The notes below the pieces were generated by a model that saw only the letters and a program-made list of their open reading frames with translations, did no database searches and was not told the origin of the DNA. A stretch of DNA of 64,000 bases, taken from contig CAVQOI010000014.1 in assembly GCA_963714425.1 (NCBI GenBank), forward strand, positions 62,001-126,000, read 5' to 3'. This document shows, piece after piece, positions 53,063 to 61,915 of the stretch. A program made the translations under genes and the position numbers. This stretch comes from DATCYX01 sp963714425 (lineage in GTDB: Bacteria; Chloroflexota; Anaerolineae; Anaerolineales; UBA4823). Each line of letters opens with the position of its first letter. Position 1 is the stretch's first letter.

Positions 53063-55399
53063 TCAAAATCCGAATCGCCGGCGGATATCTTCCCGGATTG
53101 AAATCCTCCGGATTTCGTCCCCGGCGCGTTGTGCTTTGCGTTCGTTCGCTGAATTTTGAGGACTGTATGTCGCACGATGGTATTCGGTGAGTACCAGACC
53201 CACTTGCTCGTGTGTTGCCGGGAGGCGGAGCACTAGCGAACCGGCACGTTCGGCAGGAGTGTCGGTCGGCGAGGCAGGTCGTCCCAATCGTCTAAGTGCG
53301 AGATTGATTTGCTCGTAGGCGCGCTGGTGTGGCAAAAGGGTTGCCATGCGCGCTAAATATTGCAATACCCTGGGTGGTTTAATACCAGCCCTGCGGATGG
53401 CATTTTCCAGGAAGATTGGGAGCAAAGGGATTTTCTTGTGCAGGCGTTTTCTACGGATCAATGGTATCGATATTGCGACCAATATCACAATGAGAGCGCC
53501 GCTCAATATGAATGTTAGCCTTGCCTGCAGAGTGCTACCATCCCCAAAGGGGTTTCCGGTTGTCTGGCGATCTAGCGGACTTTCGGGTTCAGGATTGGGG
53601 ATGGTTTCGCCAAGGTCGGTAGGATCAAGCTCTGATTCGGATTCGGGGATTGACTGCAGGCGGAAAATTGGCGCTTGCGAAGCAGTTGGCTCGAACTCGA
53701 CCCACCCGGTCCCGGGAAAATACACCTCAGGCCAGGCATGCGAATCGCGCTGGCGGACGGTATAGAATCCCGGATTATCTACGCTATCACCTGCGGCATA
53801 CCCGACAGCGAGACGGGCGGGGATTCCCATCGCCCGGAGCAAGATAATCTCTGCTGTAGCATAATAATTACAAAACCCCACGCCATAATCGAAGAGGAAC
53901 CAATCTATGGGTTCCTGGTCGGTTGGTGGAATAGGAATGGTCTCACTGTATTCGTAGTTTATACGCAGATAGTTCGTGATTGCATCAGCAATATCATACG
54001 GTGTATCGTGCCCTTCTGCTATTTGGGCTGCGAGCAATCTGGTCCGCAACGTAATCGAGGAGGGTAGCTGCAAGTAGCGAGATCGAACCCAATCGGGATA
54101 CCCAGTTCCAGCCTGGCGCAGGGTTTCAATTGTGATGTTATTGAATGAAACACGAGCGCTGTATATCTCACCTGCGCGCAAGGATGGGGTCGCCCGAAGA
54201 ACCCCCAGGTCTACACTTCCATCCGGATTATTGATGAACTCAGCACGTGTTGGACGGCTCAACCAGACCAGCTGGTTAGGTGCCATAATGGTCGCAATCG
54301 GTCTGTTCAAATAAAAGGTAAAGGGATAGGCTCCAGGGAAATCGTCATCTAAATCTGGAAAAGGCAAATCGATTTCCTGAGCGTCTATTGCGCGTGTAGT
54401 TTGATGTGAGCTTACCCAACTTTTGTTGAATGTATCATATACACGCGCCCGCCAGTAATAGCGTATACCGGTCGGTGGGCTGGTGGGTGCCTGGACAGAA
54501 AATACCACAGTGTCACTGAGAATACTGCCAGTCCCGAGGGCTAGGTTGGGACCATAGTATTCTCCAGCCAGCCCAACGGTGGATCGCAATGAGGCGAAGG
54601 CATTTTCAAAGACGTTGCGCGTGTCATTCCACCAGGGGAGCATCACTCGATCCCAGCTCTCTTTGGCAACAGGCAGGGCTTTGGCAACTGCGGGAGTGGA
54701 CCAAGCGAGCGCCATGAGCAGCAAGCATGTGAGCAGTGCAAATCTAACAATATCGGTACCCAGGTACGAGGGCATATAGGTGCGGGTTTGCTCCCAGCGG
54801 CGCCTATGGCTTATATAGACCATACGAACGACGAGTAATAATGTCAAGAAAAGGTAGATGATCACATACCATGTTCTGTCTGTGGGGAGTGCATCGTATG
54901 TTTGAATGATGATAATCATAAGCCCCCCAGGGAGGGCGATGATCCAAGGATTGGCATACCTGCACAAGGTATACCCAGCGTGTACGCTGATAATCCAAAA
55001 TCCGATGCACATCAGGACGACAAACAGCAAATTATCTGGTACTGCCCGCTGCTGTAACAGGTAGGAGAATATAATTTCAAGTCGCCCGGCTATGCTCTGC
55101 AAGCGCTCTACCCATGAGATATCTGCCCCGAGGCTCAGCCCTAAACGCCAGGGAACCATAAAAATTCCGTAGACAATACTTAACAATGTCACCAATCGCC
55201 TAGAAAACCGGCTGTATCCGAGTGCCAATCCTGCCACAAGCCCGAGATACGCGATTTCGCGTGTAATCTCCAGATCTGCAGACCATTTTGTGGCGATGAG
55301 CCGCGAGAAAGCAGTGGTCAACATGACCAGGACTAACACAGCCGAGGGCAAATCCCACCAGCGTGATTGACGTTGACTGTTATTGGAACCGCTTTGCAT
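53063..55399 (-). CDS. Transglutaminase-core membrane protein (TgpA-like)
   Basis: The 778-residue protein has about six N-terminal helices, an outer transglutaminase-like domain, one more helix (LTFILSGALIVILVAISIPLI) and a cytoplasmic helical tail. The catalytic Cys is in DYGVGFCNYYATAEIILLRAMGIPARL-type sequence near residue 510 and the His in DSHAWPEVYF. The place of the third residue holds Glu in WVEFEPTAS rather than Asp. The substrate is unknown; relatives act on the cell surface. It converges with the desulfhydrase-like gene. Confidence 0.88.
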   Translation of the reverse strand: MQSGSNNSQRQSRWWDLPSAVLVLVMLTTAFSRLIATKWSADLEITREIAYLGLVAGLALGYSRFSRRLVTLLSIVYGIFMVPWRLGLSLGADISWVERLQSIAGRLEIIFSYLLQQRAVPDNLLFVVLMCIGFWIISVHAGYTLCRYANPWIIALPGGLMIIIIQTYDALPTDRTWYVIIYLFLTLLLVVRMVYISHRRRWEQTRTYMPSYLGTDIVRFALLTCLLLMALAWSTPAVAKALPVAKESWDRVMLPWWNDTRNVFENAFASLRSTVGLAGEYYGPNLALGTGSILSDTVVFSVQAPTSPPTGIRYYWRARVYDTFNKSWVSSHQTTRAIDAQEIDLPFPDLDDDFPGAYPFTFYLNRPIATIMAPNQLVWLSRPTRAEFINNPDGSVDLGVLRATPSLRAGEIYSARVSFNNITIETLRQAGTGYPDWVRSRYLQLPSSITLRTRLLAAQIAEGHDTPYDIADAITNYLRINYEYSETIPIPPTDQEPIDWFLFDYGVGFCNYYATAEIILLRAMGIPARLAVGYAAGDSVDNPGFYTVRQRDSHAWPEVYFPGTGWVEFEPTASQAPIFRLQSIPESESELDPTDLGETIPNPEPESPLDRQTTGNPFGDGSTLQARLTFILSGALIVILVAISIPLIRRKRLHKKIPLLPIFLENAIRRAGIKPPRVLQYLARMATLLPHQRAYEQINLALRRLGRPASPTDTPAERAGSLVLRLPATHEQVGLVLTEYHRATYSPQNSANERKAQRAGDEIRRISIREDIRRRFGF

Positions 55400-55621
55400 T
55401 CTTTAAAGTATACCCAAATTTAGATACGCGTGGTTCGAATTAGGTTGAAAGTCCAATAATTCCGAGGTGTAATCACGCAAAGGAATGGAAACGTGATCGT
55501 ACTTTGACTCCCCATAGAGAATAACCTGTGTATAATAGGCATATCTTGTGGTAAAATTTTCGCCGTTGCTTGTAATTAAAATCACACGCCAGATTTCTAA
55601 GCGCACGAAAAAGGAGCCTTT
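55400..55621. other. Intergenic region upstream of nuoA
   Basis: This 222-base non-coding stretch separates the divergent transglutaminase and nuoA genes. It holds a TATAAT at 55531-55536, a candidate -10 box for nuoA with no good -35 at normal spacing (a TTGACT is 21 nt away). AAGGAG precedes the nuoA ATG. I see no further structure. Confidence 0.45.
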
Positions 55622-55978
55622 ATGCTGAATGACTGGTTGTTTATTGGCGTTTTTCTAATTCTTGCGCCAGTTTTTCCAGCGTTAGCGCTTGTCATCCCAC
55701 GCTTGATCGCGCCTCGCAAGCCTTATCCGCTTAAGATGGATACCTACGAATGCGGTATCGAAACTGTGGGAAATACCTGGGTACAATTTCGTGTTCAATA
55801 CTATATCTTTGCACTGGTTTTCCTCATTTTCGATGTAGAGATTGTATTCTTATATCCATGGGCGGTCGCTTTTGACCAACTGCCCTTGTTTGCTGTCCTG
55901 GAGGGCATTCTATTTATCATGATTCTCGTCGCAGGCCTGGTCTACGCGTGGCGCAAAGGCGTTTTGGAGTGGATATAG
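55622..55978 (+). CDS. nuoA: NADH-quinone oxidoreductase subunit A
   Basis: NuoA is a small membrane subunit near the quinone site of complex I. The 118 residues contain three helices and the conserved DTYECGIE...FRVQYYIFALVFLIFDVEIVFLYPWA pattern, including the quinone-cavity loop. A strong AAAAAGGAG precedes the ATG. A terminator-like hairpin lies between it and nuoH, and nuoB, C and D do not follow it as in the usual 14-gene order. Confidence 0.96.
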   Translation: MLNDWLFIGVFLILAPVFPALALVIPRLIAPRKPYPLKMDTYECGIETVGNTWVQFRVQYYIFALVFLIFDVEIVFLYPWAVAFDQLPLFAVLEGILFIMILVAGLVYAWRKGVLEWI

Positions 55979-56005
55979 GTACATATTGGGGATTATTGAA
56001 TTTAC

Positions 56006-56037
56006 AAAAGGCTGATGGATATCTCCCTCAGCCTTTT
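56006..56037 (+). terminator. Terminator-like hairpin between nuoA and nuoH
   Basis: A perfect ten-pair stem (AAAAGGCTGA at 56006-56015 with TCAGCCTTTT at 56028-56037) encloses a 12-nt loop; the 3' arm ends in four Ts. It may partly end transcription after nuoA or protect the mRNA 3' end. Confidence 0.65.
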
Positions 56038-56063
56038 ATGTGTTAATCACAAGGAGTGTGTGG

Positions 56064-57290
56064 ATGGGTGACCCGGTAACCTTAATCGCCAACTGGCTCA
56101 GAGATTTGCTCGGAGGGTGGGGGCTAGCGCCCGGTTTGGTAACATTTATCCTGGCACTGCTTGGCGTGGTTATTTTGGCAACGGTTGCACTTGTTTTGGA
56201 TATATTCCTGGTCTGGGTAGAACGAAAGGTAGTCGCCCGCTTCCAAGACCGCCTCGGACCCAACAGACTCGGGCCGTATGGGCTTGTACAGCCATTTGCA
56301 GATATCATCAAGCTGCTGATCAAGGAAGATATCACCCCGATTGGCGCCGATCGGATCGTTTTTAACCTAGCACCGATTATGGCATTGGGGACCGTACTGG
56401 CATTGTGGGCTGTGATACCAATTTCCGCAACCGTGTATGGGACGAATGTAAACGTGGGTGTGCTTTATATCGTCGCGATTGGAGCGATCAGCACTCTGGG
56501 CATCATCATGGCAGGCTGGGCTTCAAATAACAAGTACGCTCTGCTGGGTGCGTTCCGCACTGTTGCTCAGATGATATCCTACGAGATCCCATTAGTGATC
56601 TCCTTGCTGGTACCCGTGATCCTGGCGCGCTCAATGGGATTGAAAGATATCGTTGACCAGCAAGCCGTCTGGTTCATTGTTGTTGCTCCGCTGGCGGCGA
56701 TGATATTCTTGATCTCCAACATCGCCGAGTTAGGCCGTGCGCCGTTTGATCTGACAGAGGCCGAGTTTGAGATCGTTGCCGGTTTCCACATCGAATATAC
56801 GGGGATGAAATTCGGGTTGTTCTATGCAGGTGAATTGCTACATGCCCTTACGATTGGGGCGATATTCTCAACCCTGTTTTTGGGTGGCTGGCGCGGACCG
56901 GGTGCAGAGACATACCCTATTGTCGGAGTTTTCTGGTTTTTCCTGAAATCAATGTTCATGTATTGGGTGATTATGTGGGTCAAGTACACATTCCCCCGCA
57001 TTCGCATCGATCATATGCTCAATTTAAATTGGAAATTTTTTACCCCACTCGCTTTGATCTCAGTCATGGTCACAGCCGTGCTGGTGAAGCTGGTGCCGCA
57101 GGACAACCTGTTTGTCTATATAACGATCATGTTGCTGGCCAATGTTTTGATGGTGTGGGGTACCTTGCAAGTTCTGCGGTCAGGTGCCAGGAGTGCCCGC
57201 CAGCGAGTAGGAGAACCGAGGCCAGTGGCTACTCCCCCAGCCCAGCAGACCGTTTCTGCATCTCAACCACCTTCTGGGTCACCCCAATAG
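56064..57290 (+). CDS. nuoH: NADH-quinone oxidoreductase subunit H
   Basis: NuoH forms much of the quinone-binding chamber and links the arms of complex I. The 408 residues include the family signatures WVERKVVARFQDRLGPNRLGPYGLVQPFADIIKLLIKED and, later, ELGRAPFDLTEAEFEIVAGFHIEYTG. About eight helices follow. The frame opens at a GTG at 56040, but the ATG at 56064 has AAGGAG at good spacing. A short Pro/Ser/Gln-rich C-terminal tail is extra. nuoJ follows 15 bases on. Confidence 0.96.
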   Translation: MGDPVTLIANWLRDLLGGWGLAPGLVTFILALLGVVILATVALVLDIFLVWVERKVVARFQDRLGPNRLGPYGLVQPFADIIKLLIKEDITPIGADRIVFNLAPIMALGTVLALWAVIPISATVYGTNVNVGVLYIVAIGAISTLGIIMAGWASNNKYALLGAFRTVAQMISYEIPLVISLLVPVILARSMGLKDIVDQQAVWFIVVAPLAAMIFLISNIAELGRAPFDLTEAEFEIVAGFHIEYTGMKFGLFYAGELLHALTIGAIFSTLFLGGWRGPGAETYPIVGVFWFFLKSMFMYWVIMWVKYTFPRIRIDHMLNLNWKFFTPLALISVMVTAVLVKLVPQDNLFVYITIMLLANVLMVWGTLQVLRSGARSARQRVGEPRPVATPPAQQTVSASQPPSGSPQ

Positions 57291-57305
57291 CACCGGAGAG
57301 CGCCT

Positions 57306-57815
57306 ATGACCCCTCTTCAGCTCATCTTTATCATTACAGCTGCTGCAACACTGGGTGCAGCCTTGCTGGTTGTCAGCACACGCAATCTGGTACACGCGGC
57401 CCTTTGGCTGGTCGTTTCCCTGTTTGGCGTGGCTGTCGTCTATGTATTGCTTAATGCCGGCTTTTTGGCTGTAGCCCAGGTAGTGATCTATATCGGGGCG
57501 ATCGCTATCTTGATGATCTTTGCGATCATGCTGACCCGCCGCGTCGCAACTGATACTGGATCCCAGATCAACCCAAACTGGGTATGGGCTGCCGCAATAG
57601 CATTGGTATTATTTGCTGCACTGGGCTGGATATTATCTAGTTGGGAGGGTTTTTCCACCCAGGCGCCGGAGTTTAGCACTAGAGCGGACCCATTGCGAGA
57701 GCTAGGCGTTGCCCTGGTCTCGCCGGATGCGTACGTCATTCCTTTTGAAGTAGCGTCGGTTTTATTGCTTGCTGCGTTGGTTGGGGCGATTATGGTGGCG
57801 TGGGAAAGGAAATAA
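57306..57815 (+). CDS. nuoJ: NADH-quinone oxidoreductase subunit J
   Basis: NuoJ is a five-helix membrane subunit at the junction of the quinone chamber and the pumping units. The 169 residues contain LVVSTRNLVHAALWLVVSLFGVAVVYVLLNAGFLAVAQVVIYIGAIAILMIFAIML, the family hallmark with the pi-bulge helix region. It lies between nuoH and nuoK in the usual order, with nuoK starting two bases after its stop. Confidence 0.96.
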   Translation: MTPLQLIFIITAAATLGAALLVVSTRNLVHAALWLVVSLFGVAVVYVLLNAGFLAVAQVVIYIGAIAILMIFAIMLTRRVATDTGSQINPNWVWAAAIALVLFAALGWILSSWEGFSTQAPEFSTRADPLRELGVALVSPDAYVIPFEVASVLLLAALVGAIMVAWERK

Positions 57816-57817
57816 CT

Positions 57818-58126
57818 ATGATTTCTCTATCCTGGTATCTGATCCTCTCTGCAGGCTTGTTCTCAATTGGTTTGTTTGGTGTGCTTGCTCGCAAAAATGC
57901 AGTTGCGATCCTCATGGGAATTGAGTTAATGTTAAACGCTGTAAATGTCAACCTCGTTGCGTTCTGGCGCTACCGATCGCCCGAAGTGATTGCTGGGCAG
58001 GCGTTCGCCATTATGGTATTTGCCGTCGCAGCTGCTGAAGTTGCGGTTGGTCTGGCCTTGATAATCTCAATCTACCGGCGGCGGAACACGGTCGTCGCGG
58101 ATGAGATCGACATGCTGAAACTGTAG
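57818..58126 (+). CDS. nuoK: NADH-quinone oxidoreductase subunit K
   Basis: NuoK is a small MrpC-like proton-channel subunit with three helices. The 102 residues contain GLFGVLARKNAVAILMGIELMLNAVNVNLVAF with the first conserved Glu and VAAAEVAVGLALIISIYRR with the second. The frame extends to a GTG at 57800, but the ATG at 57818 has AAAGGAAA just before it. The stop is followed after 18 bases by the nuoL ATG. Confidence 0.96.
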   Translation: MISLSWYLILSAGLFSIGLFGVLARKNAVAILMGIELMLNAVNVNLVAFWRYRSPEVIAGQAFAIMVFAVAAAEVAVGLALIISIYRRRNTVVADEIDMLKL

Positions 58127-58144
58127 TTGAATGTTGGAGATGCT

Positions 58145-60322
58145 ATGGCAACTGAAGCAATTATTTGGCTAATCCCTCTCCCACCCTTACTGGCATTCTT
58201 TTTGATTGTGCTGTTCACAAACCGCAGTCAGTGGCTGAGCCACACAATCGCAGTCGGCGCGGCGCTGCTCTCCTGGTTAGGGAGCATGATCGTATTCTTC
58301 CGCGCATTACAGGTAGATCATTTTGGAGAGCACATCTTTAGCTCTTCAATCCCCTGGTTAGCCACAGGTGATACTGCTTTTAGGATTGGGGTACAAATCG
58401 ACCCGCTCGGTGCTGTTTCGTTGTTCTTCGTCGCCTGGACGGTGCTGATGATCTTCATCTACAGCGTTGGCTACCATAATTTTGGCCAGCCTAAGGGCGA
58501 TCACGATAAACCCGGGCTCCCCCCGCATGGCGCCTCAGTGAGTGATGCCCATGGGCACAAGCATACGGTACCTTCAATCGAGCCGATGTACTCGCGCTTC
58601 TTTGCTTTTATTGGGCTGTTCGCTTTTGGAATGTACACGCTGGTTGTCTCAGATAACTTGCTCACACTTTTTGTCGGTTGGGAGATCATGGGGTTGTGCT
58701 CGTACCTGCTGATTGGATTCTGGTATGCGAAGCCCTCAGCTCGGGACGCCATGATTAAGGCTTTCATCACCACGCGTGTTGGTGACGTCTTTATGCTCTT
58801 GGGCATTGCATACCTGTATGCACAAACTGGAACACTGAATTACCGTGAAATCTTCTACAACCAGGAGGTGCTCACACACCTAGCGGAGACGCCCTCCTAT
58901 ATTGTGGGACTTTCCACAGCTGGATTGATTGGCATCCTATTATTTATTGGAACAATTGGCAAGTCTGCGCAGTGGCCATTGCATGTGTGGTTGCCAGACG
59001 CCATGGAAGGTCCAACGCCAGTATCTGCAATGATCCACGCGGCTACGATGGTCTCTGCAGGTGTGTACATGGCTATCCGTATCTTCCCGCTGGTGTCAGC
59101 AGGGTCGGAGCATGGCATGACGTCCGCAATGACGCTGATGGCATTCATAGGGGCGTTCACCGCGTTGTTTGCGGCAACGATCGCCCTTGCGCAGAATGAC
59201 ATCAAGCGCGTGCTGGCGTATTCAACCATCTCACAGCTGGGGTATATGGTCGCTGCCCTGGGGATCGGCGCTTATGTTGCAGCTGCTTTCCATCTAATTA
59301 CACACGCCTTCTTCAAGGCGCTGCTCTTCTTGGGATCGGGCTCAGTGATCCACGGGATGGAGCATGGAGTGCTGCACACTGGAGAGCACGTCGATCCGCA
59401 AGACATGTTCAATATGGGCGGCCTGCGCAAGAAGATGCCGCTGACATTTTGGACTTTTCTCATCGGCGGGTTTGCCCTCTCTGGTTTCCCGCTCATTACC
59501 GCTGGATTTTGGTCCAAAGATGAGATTCTGGCTGATGCCTGGGGACACGGTCATTATTTTGTGTTCGGAACGCTGGCGTTAGCGGCATTGCTAACAGCCT
59601 TCTACACCATGCGGCAAATCACGCTCACATTCCTGGGAAAGCCGCGCACGGACTCAGCCCACCACGCCCAGGAGACTCCTTGGACGATGACTTTTCCGCT
59701 GGCGATCCTGGCAGTCTTTTCTGTGACTGCCGGCTGGGTAGGTATCCCGGAGCATTTTCCAGGCATTGGTGGCTTGATCCCCAATTGGTTCCATGAATTT
59801 GTCGGTCAAACACTGCTCGGGCACCTGGAAACTGTGGAATTTAGCGCCATACCCCTCCTAACCTCCTTGGTAGTAGCGCTTGGTGGGCTGTCCTTAGGGT
59901 GGCTGGTTTACCGGCACACACCTGCTGGGGCGCAAGATCCGATAGAAAAGGCGATCCCAGGCGTGCATCGGATCTTGAAGAACAAGTATTATTTTGACGA
60001 GTTGTACGATCGCCTCTTTGTCCGCCCATCTTACTGGTTCTCGGAGACCTTTACATCAACTTGGATGGACAGGGGTGTGATTGATGGTGCACTGCATTGG
60101 GTTGCCTCTGTATCTCCCATCATCGGACACGCCTTCCGCAATTATTTCGATAAGCCTGTCGTGAACGGTTCTGCAGACTACCTTGCGGAAAATATCGTCA
60201 AACCTTTCAGCCGCTCGCTACGTGCCATTCAAACTGGACGTATACAACAATACATGATTGGTGCGCTGATCACACTCGTTTTCTTCAGCGCTTTGTTCTA
60301 CTATTTGATCTTTATCCCGTAG
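58145..60322 (+). CDS. nuoL: NADH-quinone oxidoreductase subunit L, with long lateral-helix region
   Basis: NuoL is the distal antiporter-like proton pump of complex I. The 725 residues carry FVGWEIMGLCSYLLIGFW, GKSAQWPLHVWLPDAMEGPTPVSAMIHAATMVSAGVYM and ALAQNDIKRVLAYSTISQLGYM. Between FDELYDRLFVRP (617-628) and the last membrane helix (from 703) there are about 73 residues, versus roughly 37-45 in the E. coli-type proteins I recall. A His-rich loop (117-147) is also extra. I use the ATG at 58145 with TTGGAGA upstream. Confidence 0.96.
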   Translation: MATEAIIWLIPLPPLLAFFLIVLFTNRSQWLSHTIAVGAALLSWLGSMIVFFRALQVDHFGEHIFSSSIPWLATGDTAFRIGVQIDPLGAVSLFFVAWTVLMIFIYSVGYHNFGQPKGDHDKPGLPPHGASVSDAHGHKHTVPSIEPMYSRFFAFIGLFAFGMYTLVVSDNLLTLFVGWEIMGLCSYLLIGFWYAKPSARDAMIKAFITTRVGDVFMLLGIAYLYAQTGTLNYREIFYNQEVLTHLAETPSYIVGLSTAGLIGILLFIGTIGKSAQWPLHVWLPDAMEGPTPVSAMIHAATMVSAGVYMAIRIFPLVSAGSEHGMTSAMTLMAFIGAFTALFAATIALAQNDIKRVLAYSTISQLGYMVAALGIGAYVAAAFHLITHAFFKALLFLGSGSVIHGMEHGVLHTGEHVDPQDMFNMGGLRKKMPLTFWTFLIGGFALSGFPLITAGFWSKDEILADAWGHGHYFVFGTLALAALLTAFYTMRQITLTFLGKPRTDSAHHAQETPWTMTFPLAILAVFSVTAGWVGIPEHFPGIGGLIPNWFHEFVGQTLLGHLETVEFSAIPLLTSLVVALGGLSLGWLVYRHTPAGAQDPIEKAIPGVHRILKNKYYFDELYDRLFVRPSYWFSETFTSTWMDRGVIDGALHWVASVSPIIGHAFRNYFDKPVVNGSADYLAENIVKPFSRSLRAIQTGRIQQYMIGALITLVFFSALFYYLIFIP

Positions 60323-60350
60323 AGAAAGTAACCTCCTACAGGAGCGACCG

Positions 60351-61907
60351 ATGGATTTTATTGCAAGCCACTTGCTCTCCCTAATCTTGTTCACGCCCGT
60401 GCTGGCGGCTGTCGTGCTGTTCTTCTTGCCGCGTGAGCAAGAAAATTTACATCGCTGGGTGGCTTTTCTGCTCAGCTTTATCCCCCTGGCGTTCACGCTG
60501 GCGCTGTGGTTCGGGTTTGATGGCGGAAAGCCCGGTTTTCAGTTTGAGGAAAATGCCGTCTGGTATAAAGCGATCAACTCTTCTTACCACCTTGGCGTGG
60601 ATGGCATCTCGCTAAGTATGGTATTACTGACGACACTGCTCACCCCGCTATCGATCCTGGCGTCGTTTACGATCAAAGAGAACATCAAAGCCTATATGAT
60701 CCTGTTCTTCCTGCTGGAAATGGGCATGTTGGGGGTGTTCCTGTCCCTAGATCTACTGCTCTTCTTTGTCTTTTGGGAGTTTGGTTTGGTTCCGATGTAC
60801 TTTCTGATCAGCCAATGGGGCAGCGAGAAAGGGGAGCGGGAAATCTGGGGTGGACGCAAAGTATCGGCTCGGGCCTATGCTTCATTCAAATTCATGATCT
60901 ATACCATGGCCGGTTCGCTCGGATTGTTGTTGGCAATTCAGATGATTGGTGTAACGGCAAAAACCTACGATATGACCGTGCTTTTCCAGATCTGGCCTGG
61001 CTTACAGACCCTGGATAATCTGCCAATTGGGTTGCCCGTCTCTACAGTGAAAGCGATTGCTTTCTGGGCATTCGCCATCGCCTTTGCTATCAAAGTCCCG
61101 GTTTGGCCTTTTCATACCTGGTTGCCGGATGCACACACTGAAGCGCCGACGGCAGGCTCCATGATCCTGGCGGGCGTCCTGCTGAAGCTAGGAGCTTATG
61201 GGTTTCTTCGCCTGGTGCTGCCTCTCTATCCCGCAGAAGCCGCGAAATACGCCGGAGCTCTGGGATTTTTGGCGGTGATGGCGATTATCTTTGGCGCCTT
61301 CGCCTCCTACGGGCAAGACGACTTCAAGCGACTGGTGGCCTACTCGTCGGTCAACCATATGGGATTCGTGGTTCTGGGCATCGCCGCGGCAGCATTTGCC
61401 AGCGGCACCCAGAATGCAGCCATTGCACTTAATGGCGCAGTGCTACAGATGTTTAATCATGGCATCTCCGCAGCTGGAATGTTCTTCCTGGTAGGCGTGA
61501 TCTATGAGCGCACTCACACTCGTAATTTGAAAGATTTCGGCGGGCTGTTCCCGCTGGTGCCTGTGTATGGCGGCATCCTCATTTTTACTGCGATGGGATC
61601 GTTAGGTCTCCCTGGCTTAGGAGGCTTCGTCTCCGAGTTCCTGGTTGTGCGGGGCGCATGGCCAATTTTCACCCTTTATACTGCCCTGGCAATGCTCGGG
61701 TTGCTCTTCACGGGCGCATACATCCTAAAGGGAGTGAAAATGGTGCTCCACGGGCCAATGAACGAACACTGGGCAGGGCATTTGAGTGAGATCAACGCTC
61801 GAGAGGTCTTCGTGATCGCTCCGCTCATGGTCTTAATGCTGTGGATAGGCGTTTGGCCGGGTTGGATCCTGGATGTCATCAACAAGGCTGTGGTGATGCT
61901 CTTCTGA
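60351..61907 (+). CDS. nuoM: NADH-quinone oxidoreductase subunit M, first copy
   Basis: The 518-residue antiporter-like pump has the key Glu in FFVFWEFGLVPMYFLISQWG, the key Lys in AGVLLKLGAYGFLR, and FPFHTWLPDAHTEAPT as in standard NuoM. The conserved Lys-bearing middle helices (FGAFASYGQDDFKRLVAYSSVNHMG) are intact. CAGGAG precedes the ATG. A second NuoM follows after eight bases, so this is the canonical copy of a pair. Confidence 0.95.
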   Translation: MDFIASHLLSLILFTPVLAAVVLFFLPREQENLHRWVAFLLSFIPLAFTLALWFGFDGGKPGFQFEENAVWYKAINSSYHLGVDGISLSMVLLTTLLTPLSILASFTIKENIKAYMILFFLLEMGMLGVFLSLDLLLFFVFWEFGLVPMYFLISQWGSEKGEREIWGGRKVSARAYASFKFMIYTMAGSLGLLLAIQMIGVTAKTYDMTVLFQIWPGLQTLDNLPIGLPVSTVKAIAFWAFAIAFAIKVPVWPFHTWLPDAHTEAPTAGSMILAGVLLKLGAYGFLRLVLPLYPAEAAKYAGALGFLAVMAIIFGAFASYGQDDFKRLVAYSSVNHMGFVVLGIAAAAFASGTQNAAIALNGAVLQMFNHGISAAGMFFLVGVIYERTHTRNLKDFGGLFPLVPVYGGILIFTAMGSLGLPGLGGFVSEFLVVRGAWPIFTLYTALAMLGLLFTGAYILKGVKMVLHGPMNEHWAGHLSEINAREVFVIAPLMVLMLWIGVWPGWILDVINKAVVMLF

Positions 61908-61915
61908 GGTGAATT

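Noticed and set aside
53346..53765. A 139-codon plus-strand open frame antisense to the transglutaminase gene.
   Set aside because: It lies fully within a well-supported gene and has Arg/Ser-rich shadow composition.
55504..55536. TTGACT and TATAAT as a complete nuoA promoter.
   Set aside because: The spacing is 21 nt, too long for a standard sigma-70 promoter; only the -10 box is noted.
55403..55606. A 67-codon minus-strand open frame upstream of nuoA.
   Set aside because: No recognisable domain or ribosome site, and it covers the probable nuoA promoter.
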